Assembly (NCBI GenBank): GCA_039654915.1
Contig: CM077597.1
Location: forward strand, 89,344,001 to 89,408,000
From: Aquilaria yunnanensis
Lineage: Eukaryota; Streptophyta; Magnoliopsida; Malvales; Thymelaeaceae
Length of the DNA: 64,000 nt
Direction: 5' to 3'
Numbering within the stretch: the stretch's first letter is position 1; every line of letters begins with the position of its first letter. Below the pieces are notes generated by a model. It saw nothing but the letters and a program-made list of their open reading frames with translations. It had not been told where the DNA came from and searched no databases. Below are positions 20,460 through 30,409 of this stretch, piece after piece. The position numbers were made by a program, and so were the translations under genes.

Positions 20460-21670
20460 AATTAATTAGACTCTAAACATGTAAACCCTAAATTAACCCT
20501 TAAACCCTAAATTAAATCCTAAGACTTAAAACCCTAACCCCTTAAGGCCCTAAAACCCCAAACCCTAAATCCATATCTCTAAATCGTAAACCTTAAACCT
20601 AATTATATACCATTAACCCTAATCCCTAAACCCTAAATACAAACCCTAAAACCGTAAACCCTAAATTAAACCCTAATGCCTAAAACCCTAAACTTTAATT
20701 CTATATCCCTTAACCCTAAGACCTAAACCCTAAACTATATTTCTATATATTCCTAAATCTTAAACCCTAAACCTAGTATACCATTAACCCTAAACCTAAC
20801 TACCAGTAACCTTGAACCCTAAATACAAACCTTAATTAAAACCTAAACCCTAATTAAACCCTAAACCCTAAATCTAACTATTATTAATCCTAAACCCTAA
20901 ATACAAATCCTATAAATTAAACCCTAAACCCTAACTAACTACCATTCATCCTAACCCCTAAATGCAAACCCTATTAATTAAACCCTAAACCCCAACCTTA
21001 ACTACCATTAATCCTAAACTCCAAACCCTAATTAAACCCTAAACCCTAATCCTAACTACCATTAACTCTAAAACCTAAACCCTAAATACAAACTGTAATT
21101 AAACCCTAAATCCTAACCGAAACCTATACCTTAAATATAAACCCTAGTTGAACACTAAACCCTAATGAAACCCAAAACCCTAAATACAAACCCTAGTTAA
21201 ACCCTAAATGCTAAACCCAATCTATACCATTAACCCTAAACCCTAAACTCTAAACTTAATCTATACCATTAACCCTAAATCCTAAATCCTAAATGCAAAT
21301 CCCATACCCTAAATTTCAATACCTAATACTTAATTAAATACCCTTAAACCATCCTAATTCTATACCCCTAAACCCTAAAACAATTCTCAAATCCTAAATC
21401 ATAAAAAAAATTTAAATTAACCCTAAAATAAATCTCAATGCTTTAATATTAAATTGATTCAATTAATACCCTAACCATATACTAATTTCAAACCCTAAAC
21501 CTTATATAAAATTCCCAAACCCTAAATTTATGTCTAGTACCCTTAATCCCTTAAAATCCCTAAATCTTAACTTTATATCCATAAACTGTAAAAAAAATTT
21601 CAAACCCTAAAATAAAAAAATCCTAATAGATATGCCCTAAACTCTAAAAAAAACCCAAACCCTTAAAACC
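20460..21670. repeat. Degenerate telomere-type (CCCTAAA) repeat block
   Basis: About 1.2 kb is dominated by ccctaaa and near variants (ccctaat, ccttaaa, cccaaac), the plant telomere heptamer in degenerate form. A loose higher-order pattern recurs: accattaaccctaaaccc, then aaatacaaaccctaattaaa, then ccctaaccctaactaccatt. Spacing is about 60-70 bases. It could be an interstitial telomeric relic or a satellite grown inside a DNA transposon. Confidence 0.8.
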
Positions 21671-21679
21671 CAAAACTTC

Positions 21680-21933
21680 TAAATCAACTTAGCCACTAAG
21701 AAGACGACTAAGGCAAATAGGACACCTAAAAAACCGACTAAATAACGACTATAGTCAAATTTATAAAAGGTTTCCAATTGAAAGGTGACTACTATGTGTG
21801 TGATTGAAACTTTCAGTTGTTCATCAGTTGCAATAAAAAGTGCACTTTTTTTATTCTGACTGCTTAACGACTGCAACATCTAGTGGCTGACTTTCAGTTT
21901 CGATTTTCAGTCTTTTGCATAAATGTTGTAGTG
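21680..21933 (-). mobile_element. Probable CACTA-type terminus
   Basis: Read on minus from 21933 the sequence begins CACTACAACATTTATGC. It is followed by short repeated words (actgaaagt, cgact/agtcg) like the subterminal repeats of CACTA elements. The next three bases (tgg) could be a target duplication. The opposite end was not found. Confidence 0.4.
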
Positions 21934-21949
21934 TGGATAATGTTTAGGC

Positions 21950-22200
21950 CCTTGTGATAGGAAAAGATGGAGCATAAATTGATTAATGGAAAGTGAATGG
22001 GGAAGAGGACGAGAGGGAGAGAGGGAAAAGATGAAGCATGAATTGATCAATAGAAAAAGATGGAGACTATGTGTCTGTGTGAGTGAGAGAGAGAAGGAGA
22101 GAGGGAAAAGAGAAGAACAAAAAGAAAGATGGAGAAGAAAAATATGTGAGGAGAGAAACGAGAAAGAAACATAAAAAAAAAAAAAAAGAAGTTGCATGAA
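21950..22200. repeat. Purine-rich tract with partial duplication
   Basis: GA-rich sequence in which gaaaagatggagcataaatt (about 21961) recurs as gaaaagatgaagcatgaatt (about 22025), followed by gagagaaggagagaggg runs and a poly-A stretch. Open frames here reflect composition. Confidence 0.6.
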
Positions 22201-22369
22201 AGAGAAGCAAAAAAAAAGAAAGAATACGGGAGACGAAAGAGTTGTGTATTTTAATAATTGACATAGGGGACAAAACCCTACTTTATTTCCACATCTTCCA
22301 TGGTTGTTTCAAAATAGTCCCTTCTTTTCACTTTCTAACGGTTTAGGCTATACCAACATTTATTCACGT

Positions 22370-22505
22370 TAGTAATTGCCAATGGTTCAACCTATTGGAA
22401 ATTAGCCATTGGTAACTATCATCAACGGTCTAACACGTTGTTAATTACCAATGGTCTGATCGTTGATAAATTGCTCATTGGAAAAATTACCAAATTTTAG
22501 TAGTG
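22370..22505 (-). mobile_element. Probable CACTA-type terminus
   Basis: Minus strand from 22505 reads CACTACTAAAATTTGG, followed by repeated ccaatgg/caacg(g)tc words in both orientations. This matches the style of the CACTA end at 40418 (CACTACTAAAAAACATG). The partner terminus was not located. Confidence 0.5.
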
Positions 22506-24139
22506 TAAGTTGAGTCGTCTTGTCTATGACAGGAAAATGGGATTATTTATAAGTTTACTCCTTGATCTTACTGGAAAGGTTTGTGGAATTATAAAGTTAC
22601 GTTTTGACCACTACAACAGATAACTGCTAGGATAAGTCAATTTTTCTATGTTTTGTAATTGTCTTTCAATATGCACTTTTTATTGCTAGTTTTAGGTGAT
22701 TAGTCTTTAATTAATCTGGGAGCTGGGATCTTGGGATTTGGAGGTAAGTTGCTATCACTTTTTCTACACTAATTTTTTTTTTTCTATTTTCTGAGTATTG
22801 AATTACTCTTAATCTCATTTCTTTGAAGTTAACTAGGCGATGTTCTCATGCTTCGCAGCATCCATATAGTTGTTACTTGGTCACTAAGAAATGTGTTTGG
22901 CAATTAGATTGGATACATTATATGCGTTAAAGTCATTTATATTGATTATTTCAAAATATTACATGGTCTTCTCATGGATTACGTAGTACTATCTATATAC
23001 AAGGTTTTCTCATCTATTACATAGCCTGCCTAAACAACTAGATGACAATTGCTTCATGCGTTGTTGTCCATGGTCTGCTTTCATTATTTGATTGTTGTTT
23101 TCCTCAGTTTATTCACTGTGTGCATGTATGTATGTGTATATATATACACACACTCAATATGGTGAAATTATATGATATATATATAGCTTGCACTCCATTC
23201 CATTTTTTTAAATATTTTCTGTTTGAAAAACATTGTTATATTACATTTATGTTTATAGGAGTTCACCTACTGCATGAAATTAGTGTAACAAATTTAATTA
23301 TAATTGCCATTATTAAGTTTCCTCAACATATTCAATGTGGAGGGTAGTAGCAGTGTTCATTAATTGCGAATTTTGATACATGATAATTTAGTGGGTTGAA
23401 TAATTTCCCCTATTTGATTTACATATACAGAAATGTTTAATATAAGGTAATTAGAAGCTGCAAATTTTTCATATATGAAGATTGTTCTTTTTTAGATACG
23501 AAAGCCTCATTGGCACATAGTTGAACTTAGCAATGACTTCACCTAAATTGACCGAAATAATGCCTTTAGAGAAAGTCAAATTATCCCCAAAGATTTCATG
23601 AGCACAACTACATCTATAGCAACACACACATCCACCACAATAATGGAATACTACCATAAATATAAGTTCCTATTCCATAGGACTAACACCAATAAATGGG
23701 GACAACCGAAAAAAAAAAAAACAAATAACCATTTTAATAAGGGGATATGATTGGAAAAAGGAAAACGCAACGGACTTAAATGCATCTGCAGTACATATAG
23801 CAAGGCGCCAGCACAATTATTCCATTACTATAAGTGACACGTGCCCACATATGCCAGGAAATACAAATTTAAACTAACAGAGAACAGGGTACAAAACGCA
23901 ACAACTGCAAAAAATGGAGGCCCCGAACTCGACAGTAATGCAAACGTGCCAAAGAACCGAAACCCTTTTCTTCTTTAATGTTTTATATAGATTTTTTATT
24001 TTAAAGAATGTATTAATTTTTTATTTTAAAGCATTTTTTATTGATTCCATTTTCCAACTCACTTTGATATCAGAATTTTATTTCTTTTTTTTTCTAAGGA
24101 TTATGCTACAAATGTTTGACGCTTAAATTTATCTAAAAT
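22506..24139. other. AT-rich intergenic DNA, no gene seen
   Basis: No recognisable domain or long frame; the longest frame is about 100 codons with no family resemblance. It includes an isolated CACTACAAC at 22609 without a partner and scattered TA/CA microsatellite scraps near 23130-23190. Confidence 0.5.
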
Positions 24140-26074
24140 TGTTAATACCCAAGTTTGTCCAAGTACTAATTTTTATTTAGTTCTAGGTTATGAAAAATTA
24201 GTTTATGAGCATTTTTGTTTTGTAGGGGGCAATTTGGCCATTTTTTAAGACATTTGTGTCATTTTGGTCATTTTAGGATTTTACATAGTTAGTTGATGTA
24301 ATCACATTTAGGTTTACATCATTGTTGGTGCTATACATATTTGGAAATTTATAATGGTCATTTAGGGTTAAAATAGGAATTAACTTAGTTTAGATACTAA
24401 TTTTGGGTCCTAGAGATTTTTTGAGATTAGTTTAAGGAAAAGAGAGAAGTTTGGGTATAAATTGAAGTTTTTAGAAAGTTCTAGGTAAAATTAGAAAGCT
24501 AGGGGCAAAGCTACCGACTTCCAAGAATTTGAGGCAAATCTAGCAAAATTATACATTTTGGGTGAAATCTGGCATTTTTATAAAGTTCTATGCTAATTTG
24601 ATAAATCCTAAAAGTTTTGGGTCAAATTAAAATTTTACATAGAATTGGAGCTCAAGAGTTTCTGAGTACTTGGATTAGCATGTATATGAGATTTAAATCT
24701 CTAAAAATTCAATTTTGATAAGGTTTAATCTCAATAATAAATTTCATGACACTTGCACTATAAACTATAAATAGGGAAAGGGGAAGAAAATAGAAAAAAC
24801 CCTAAACTTGGAAAAACTGCAGCCTTGATCCCTATTGTCTTGCAAACCTTTACCCTAGAGCCCTAGCCTTGCCTTCCTCCACTGCCGCCCCTGGGACATC
24901 TCCCAGGCATCTCTCCATCGGACGGCCGCCCCTCCCAGCCATCATTTACACCTCCTCGCTTGCCGACTCGCCAACTACTGGCGATGCCATATCCAGGGAG
25001 AGAGAATCGCGCCTCGCCCGCCTTCCTATCTGTCACGATCCGCCACCACCGACACCATCGGCCGCCCTTCACTCGTCCCCCAAGGTCACCTCCGTTGCTC
25101 CAGCGAATCCCAGGCCGCCGCTTTCTCCATCGTCGCCGAAATAGGGAGAATCGAGACCAGACCCGGTTCTTCAACGCGCCAGACCCGCTTCTGAAGATCC
25201 GGTTGCCTGCAGTCAACCATCTCTTTCTGCTATAAATCTTGTTTAAACCCTGACCATTTTAATTTATTCATCCGAGTCACTAACATTTTTTTGATTCTGC
25301 AGAAAAGCCACTGACAGAAAGTTTTTATTGCTTTTCTTTTGTTGATTTGCTCATATTATAGTCATGCATTGGTTAAATTAATAATATCATATACAATTGC
25401 AAGTCTAGGGTAGAGATTTAATTTTTAGACTAATTCAATGTTTTTTTAGTTTTAACTTTTAATCCACATAATGTATCCCAAAGATCAAATTTTAAAGCAT
25501 TCATTTTGCATCAATATAATAAAACCCTATGATGAATTTAGGATAATAATTAAAAATAAATTTCAAAAATCCAAGTCTGGGTGATACGATGGGATCCAAG
25601 GTTTAGATAATTACTTAAAATTCCTAAAACAAATAATAATTAAATTAAATTTTAATATCTACATCCGAGTGATCCAATAAAATTTATGGTTTGGATTGAT
25701 AATTATCTAAAACCTTCAAAAATCAAGATAAATAAATAAAAATAGATTCAGTTTAGATATCCATATTCGGGTGGCTCGATAGGATCTATGGTTTGGAAAT
25801 ATAATTAAAATGTACATAGAATCAAGTAGTAATTTTTAAGAGTCCATATCCGAGTGGTTTGATAAAATATATGGTTTGGAAGATTAATTAAAATATTTAA
25901 AAGCAAGAAAAAGAAATTTCAATCAAACTAAAGTGTCAATGTTGTGGCGCTATAATAAGGTTATTCTAATGTAACTGTATTCCTAAACCCCTCAAATTCT
26001 CGTAGATCATTTTAAAGTGCCCAATTGACTAAGGTGTAAATGAATTTGTGTTAACTCCTAAAAACACATTGCTA
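24140..26074 (+). repeat. Diverged Ogre-family solo LTR, opposite orientation
   Basis: It begins TGTTAATACCCAAGTTTGTCC, close to the minus-strand LTR start TGTTGACACCCAATTTCGTCC at 14463. In the same order it then shows a TATA box (24765-24774), a GC-rich block (about 24880-25200), and four copies of a ccatatccgagtgg...tatggtttgg motif (25575-25880) matching the LTR hairpin motif. A tail near 25935-26040 matches the LTR end (ggcgctataa...). No primer site follows, so it is probably a solo LTR. The right boundary is approximate. Confidence 0.72.
24765..24774 (+). promoter_or_regulatory. TATA box of the solo LTR
   Basis: ctataaatag lies about 625 bases after the LTR start and about 110 bases before the GC-rich block, as in the other two Ogre-family LTRs. 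Confidence 0.5.
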
Positions 26075-26187
26075 AAAAAATAATTATGTACATTGTTCTT
26101 TCAAAGAATTATATACATTGTTCTAAAAAGAATAATTATGCATTTTATGTTATGATAAAAAAATTTTGGTCTCATTTTATCATTTAT

Positions 26188-26604
26188 ACTACTCCTACTC
26201 CAAAATATATATGTCATTTTTCAGTTTTTGTAAATTAAAATTATGAATGTTGAGACACAAATATATTATTTATTCTTTTAAAAAATTATTAATTATAAAT
26301 GAAAAAATTATTTTCCAGTCCTTCTAAAAATTCAAGAACTATTGTACTAATTTTGGATTAAAAAAACCAGAAGTATTCCAAATAATACACATCGTAGAAG
26401 CAAATTTCAAGCAACTCGAAAGTTTGAAATTTAGTTCAGGTTTGCACGTTTCTTTTCTGTTGCTTAATAGCACATTCACATATATAAACTACTTAAAAGA
26501 GAATGATAAAATTTAGAAGAAGTTATATAAAATATGTAAAGGTGATAAACGTTTTAGGACACAAAAAATAGGAAAAGTGGCAAATATTTTAGGACAATGG
26601 GTGT
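26188..26604. mobile_element. Putative Stowaway-like MITE
   Basis: The left end actcctactccaaaatatat and the inverted right end (…ttttaggacaatgggtgta) resemble the degenerate actccctccgtcccaaaata ends common to plant mariner-type MITEs. The interior is AT-rich and non-coding. Ends are degenerate, so boundaries are approximate. Confidence 0.4.
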
Positions 26605-26819
26605 ATGAATTTTATTTCTGTTTTATTAGATTTTTTCATTATGTTATTTATATTTATTTTTTTACATTTTAGTGGTTTGTACAATGTTTCCTATAATTAC
26701 AATAATAAAGATTCATAAGTTTTACATAATGGGAATGGCGCAAGAATCTGCATAATTAAATAAAAGTAGACAAAAGTAGTGACACGCTTCATCGTGTTTC
26801 CCACTTTTCACATTTTCTG

Positions 26820-26821
<2 letters not shown>

Positions 26822-26855
<34 letters not shown>
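26822..26855. repeat. (TA)n microsatellite
   Basis: A run of about 17 TA units upstream of the NB-ARC/LRR locus. Confidence 0.95.
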
Positions 26856-26858
<3 letters not shown>

Positions 26859-27384
26859 GACACTCACGTATATTATTCATTCTTTTTCAGAATTGCTCTT
26901 AACAAAAAATATAATTATGATTGACTCTTTATAAAAAATTCAGACATGATGATGCTAATCTTGGAGAAAAGTCCAAAACTATGCCTAACATCACATTTTA
27001 GAAGTTAAGCTTAAAATTTTTACTTGAAGGAGAATAATGAGTAAAATTTTGACGAAGTTATAAAAATACAAATAATTTGGGATTAAAACGAAAAAGAAAA
27101 AGAAGAGTTACAAGTAGTTCGGGAAAGTCGGAGAGATGTAGTAAGTTTAATAAAATAAACGAAACGGCAAGAAAGGTGGAGGCGAAGTTTAATGAGAAAA
27201 GATAGTCTTTTCCTATTCTTTCGCCAGGAAAAAAGTAAATGCGGCCCCCCTCCTTCCATTATTGAGCTAAAAGAAGATGATAAAAGAACTTGCAGGAAAG
27301 CTAAAAGCATCATCGTCGATGCTTCGGTTCTCAACTCATGAAAACGGAATTTGCGGGTAAGTTGAGGCATCTTCAGACAACGGC

Positions 27385-27810
27385 ATGGGTAGTGAAAGCT
27401 CGGATCGGCGGCTGAGAAATATTGGAGGATGGAGGCAGAGCTTCCGTGAGCTCTGTTGTAGCAGCAGTAATACTAAACAAGCTGCTGAAGGCGTCATGAA
27501 GCCCCCGCAATCCGAAGATGACAGCTGGGAAAGCGAAGAGGCCCGACAACGGGCGACGCTGGCCAAGTGGCAGGCCTCGCTCGTAGACCTCATGAACAAG
27601 AAAGACGAACTGTCCACACAGCCGAAGAGGCGTTTTCAATGGAAGCACAACAAGCGCCTACACCAGCTTGACGTGGAGATTTCAAGAGGGTATCCATCGG
27701 CAAGTGCCACTGTCAATAATAACCAATCAGACGGTCTAGAGTTGCCTACTCATGGCTATTTCTGTATATCCAAGTCTCTGAAATTAAACGAGCTGCTTGT
27801 CAGATGTTGA
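27385..27810 (+). CDS. N-terminal segment of the NB-ARC/LRR gene
   Basis: 141 codons, unusually short for a coiled-coil N-terminus. Residues about 48-100 are charged (AKWQASLVDLMNKKDEL), perhaps a degenerate coiled coil. The C-terminal CISKSLKLNELLVRC resembles the segment that normally leads into NB-ARC, after which the frame ends and the next part continues in another frame. The first Met at 27385 is the upstream limit seen; GGTAAGTT near 27354 could be a splice donor of an earlier exon. Confidence 0.5.
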   Translation: MGSESSDRRLRNIGGWRQSFRELCCSSSNTKQAAEGVMKPPQSEDDSWESEEARQRATLAKWQASLVDLMNKKDELSTQPKRRFQWKHNKRLHQLDVEISRGYPSASATVNNNQSDGLELPTHGYFCISKSLKLNELLVRC

Positions 27811-29939
27811 TGGCTCTAGAGGACCAAGAGGTGCACTTGATTGGATTGGTTGGTGTCCGAGGAGTTGGCAAGACGACATTGGCGAAACTGGTGGCACATA
27901 AAGCTCAAAGATCTCGACTTTTTGATCAGGTTTTGAAGATTGATTCTGATTCACATAGCAGGGAGCGGTTTGAGCCTGATGGGGACAAGATTTGGCATCA
28001 GGTGGCTGTCTTACATCAAAAATTGGAAGAAGGGAAGAAGATTTTGATCATCCTTGATGACGTTTGGTGGAAAAAGCCTAAACTTGAAGCTTTAGGAGGA
28101 ATTTCATATGGCCAACGCTGCAAAATTCTTGTCATCACTTGTATTCCCCAAGTTTGTGCCGGCATCGGTTGTCACGCAACTATTCAACTCAATGGCCTTA
28201 CCAGAGAGGAAGCAAGGGAATGGTACAAACGCATACGTTTGAGAATTATGGAGTCATTACCACTAACTAGACTTCAGGGGTCCAAAGATATTTATGCAAA
28301 GAAGAAACTTATGAATTGGGAAAAGCAGATAGTTGGAGCATCTCAAGGTTTGCCTTTCTCAGTTCTAACTATAGAAGAGAAATTACAGAAGCAAGAATCA
28401 GCCAATTTCTCCACCCAGAATTTAGTGAGATGCATCAACGAACATGTCTTCAACTATCTCAAGCTTCATTATGATTTCTTGGGCGACCAAGAGAGTAAGT
28501 CATTTTTCATATTGTGTTCCCACTTTCCAGAAGGTTACTACCCCACCTTTGAGCAGTTGACAAGATATGCATATGGTGGAGCCCTTCAAAAATCATTTGA
28601 GAGTGTAGGTTCCATCCACGATGCAAGGAGAAAAATACATGGCCTAATCTCCGATCTCCAATCTTATTCGTTGTTGGAAGTTCACAAAGATCAAGTTGTC
28701 AAGATGCCTGACTTGTTTCGCAGGCTTGCTCATTGGATAGCTGAACAAGATGGCCAGAAAATCTTAGCAGGATCGAATAGCAATGGTTTTCTTGACATCT
28801 TTCCTTCGCTTTCCACAGCCTGTGTAAGCAGTAAACAATTGAAGGACATTCTCGGTCGTGATGTCATGGAATGTACCAAGCTTGAAAGCTTGATCGCGTT
28901 CACCAAAGAAAAAGAAGAGGTCGGGGATCCAGTAAGATTTCTCACTTCAGTCTTCGGAAGGGCGGAGAAGAAGAAGAAGAGGCAAGGATCCAGCCATGAC
29001 ATCTCGGAAGAAGAAGAGGAGGACGAGGAGGGGGAGAAGGAGAAGGAGGAAGAGTTCGTGGATCCAGTAACATATCCCACTTCAGTTTTCAAAAGGATGA
29101 TGAACCTCAAGGTTTTGTTCCCGTTGGAGCGCATCTCATCCGTTGAAACGCGGAAATGCTTATCTCTAGAAGGACTTGAACTCTTGATGAACCTTCAGAC
29201 TTTACAGTTGCGAGGTTACAAATTGAAGAACTTTTCTTCCTTGGGGAAGTTGACTAGTCTTGAGACTCTATGCTTCAGTTCTTGCGACATTGATGAGCTA
29301 CTAGATGTACTGGGGGAACTATCTAGCCTAAAGTTGTTGGAGCTATCTTGTGTGAAGCTTCCTGCACCGGTATCTCTTGATTGGATAGGACAACTACCCA
29401 AACTTGAAGAGCTATACACGACGGGTGCTGGCATAGAGGTGCTTGACATGAATTCTTCCATTAACTTGAAGGTGAAACACCTTGAACTGAATGAAGTAAG
29501 GGGTTGTCGAAATCTTTTGCCAAACTTCAGTAAACAAGGGTTGAATCAATTGGAGATCCTCAAACTTGATAAATGCAACAGTCTAGAATGTCTTGTAGAT
29601 GCAACAGAATTGAAGGAAGTACAACAAAATATGGAAGGTTGTAGCATTGAGGCGACAAACCAGATGAAACCAATTCTGGGATTCCCAAATCTGACAAATT
29701 TGGAGCTGCGGAACTTAGGTTCTTTGTCTTGCTTGTGGAAGGGGGAAGCACATATGAGCCTTGAAAAGCTCAAGGTTGTGGTCATAGACTCTTGTGGACT
29801 AACATGTGAATCTCTGTTTTCCACCTACGTTGTTGAAGGCCTAAAGCAACTAGAAATCCTCCACATATTTCGTTGCAACAACTTGAAGTCGATTCTCATG
29901 GAAGACTATACTGCCAACTCGCTACCTTGGCCAACTTGA
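27804..29939 (+). CDS. NB-ARC domain and first LRR block
   Basis: 711 codons. The P-loop is GVRGVGKTT (17-25). Kinase 2 is ILIILDDVW (80-88), RNBS-B is CKILVITC (106-113), the GLPL position reads GLPF (182-185), and RNBS-D is FFILCSHFPEGY (234-245). The MHD position reads MPD (301-303), so the usual histidine is missing. A glutamate/lysine-rich insert (about 385-425) follows, flanked by two copies of a DPVxxxTSVFxR phrase. LRRs then run from about 430 with repeated LEELxLxxC-type units. The acidic insert and the changed MHD are odd for the family; a changed histidine can alter switch behaviour in known NLRs. The frame ends at 29939 although LRR coding continues in another frame. Confidence 0.8.
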   Translation: MLMALEDQEVHLIGLVGVRGVGKTTLAKLVAHKAQRSRLFDQVLKIDSDSHSRERFEPDGDKIWHQVAVLHQKLEEGKKILIILDDVWWKKPKLEALGGISYGQRCKILVITCIPQVCAGIGCHATIQLNGLTREEAREWYKRIRLRIMESLPLTRLQGSKDIYAKKKLMNWEKQIVGASQGLPFSVLTIEEKLQKQESANFSTQNLVRCINEHVFNYLKLHYDFLGDQESKSFFILCSHFPEGYYPTFEQLTRYAYGGALQKSFESVGSIHDARRKIHGLISDLQSYSLLEVHKDQVVKMPDLFRRLAHWIAEQDGQKILAGSNSNGFLDIFPSLSTACVSSKQLKDILGRDVMECTKLESLIAFTKEKEEVGDPVRFLTSVFGRAEKKKKRQGSSHDISEEEEEDEEGEKEKEEEFVDPVTYPTSVFKRMMNLKVLFPLERISSVETRKCLSLEGLELLMNLQTLQLRGYKLKNFSSLGKLTSLETLCFSSCDIDELLDVLGELSSLKLLELSCVKLPAPVSLDWIGQLPKLEELYTTGAGIEVLDMNSSINLKVKHLELNEVRGCRNLLPNFSKQGLNQLEILKLDKCNSLECLVDATELKEVQQNMEGCSIEATNQMKPILGFPNLTNLELRNLGSLSCLWKGEAHMSLEKLKVVVIDSCGLTCESLFSTYVVEGLKQLEILHIFRCNNLKSILMEDYTANSLPWPT

Positions 29940-30274
29940 CAACCCTAAAGATAGAATCATGTTCAAAACTGGAATACGTTTTCCCAATCGCCATGGCTGA
30001 AGGTCCTCCACGGTTGAGAGAGCTTGAAATCAAATCATGCAAGAATCTACAGCATGTCTTCATATATAAAGTGGAGGCAAGAAACCAGCAAACTCATGCT
30101 TTTGTGCTCCCAGAATTAAAGCGCTTGCGTTTTAAAGGTTTATCAGCTCTGAGGAGGATTATAGCAGGAGCAGACACTTTGGAGGCACCTCTAGAAGAGT
30201 TAGACATATCTTCCTGCAAGAGCCTAGAACCTTTCAGCGTCACCCCAAAGAAAGGTGAACTTCCAAGATTAAAG
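29873..30274 (+). CDS. Second LRR segment (shifted frame) up to the splice donor
   Basis: LRR coding resumes here in a different frame from the previous part (LANLTTLKIESCSKLEYVF). It is typical of RPS2-like C-terminal LRRs with NLTxLxIxxCxxLxxVF units. The exon ends AAAG|gtattt at 30274/30275 in phase 0. The Met at 29873 is not a natural start; the true junction with the preceding frame lies around 29900-29930. Confidence 0.65.
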
Positions 30275-30409
30275 GTATTTCTCATCATTCTCTATCCTTC
30301 TTTATATTTTCTTATATAGTCAAGTCCGTTGTTGTCCTAAATGTATTGCAGAATTTGTTCAACATGCATCCGAATAAGGCTTTTTCTTTCATTTAATTCT
30401 TCTGCCCAG
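30275..30409 (+). other. Predicted intron (135 bp)
   Basis: Donor gtattt at 30275 and acceptor ttaattcttctgcccag ending at 30409. Both flanking exons are in phase 0, and LRR coding continues across it. Confidence 0.75.

Noticed and set aside
22609..22630. CACTACAACAGATAACTGC as a CACTA left end
   Set aside because: No partner terminus or subterminal repeats were found; an isolated match of this size is expected by chance.
24863..25235. Frames of 91-117 codons that look like a gene start after a TATA box
   Set aside because: The whole arrangement matches the TATA plus GC-block layout of the Ogre-family LTR, so it is LTR sequence and not a host gene.
26041..26090. Target duplication of the solo LTR (aaaat-like)
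   Set aside because: Both flanks are A-rich, so a 5-bp match has no weight.
27083..27648. Minus-strand frames opposite the NLR N-terminal part
   Set aside because: Shadows of the plus-strand coding region, Ser/Leu-rich with no motif.
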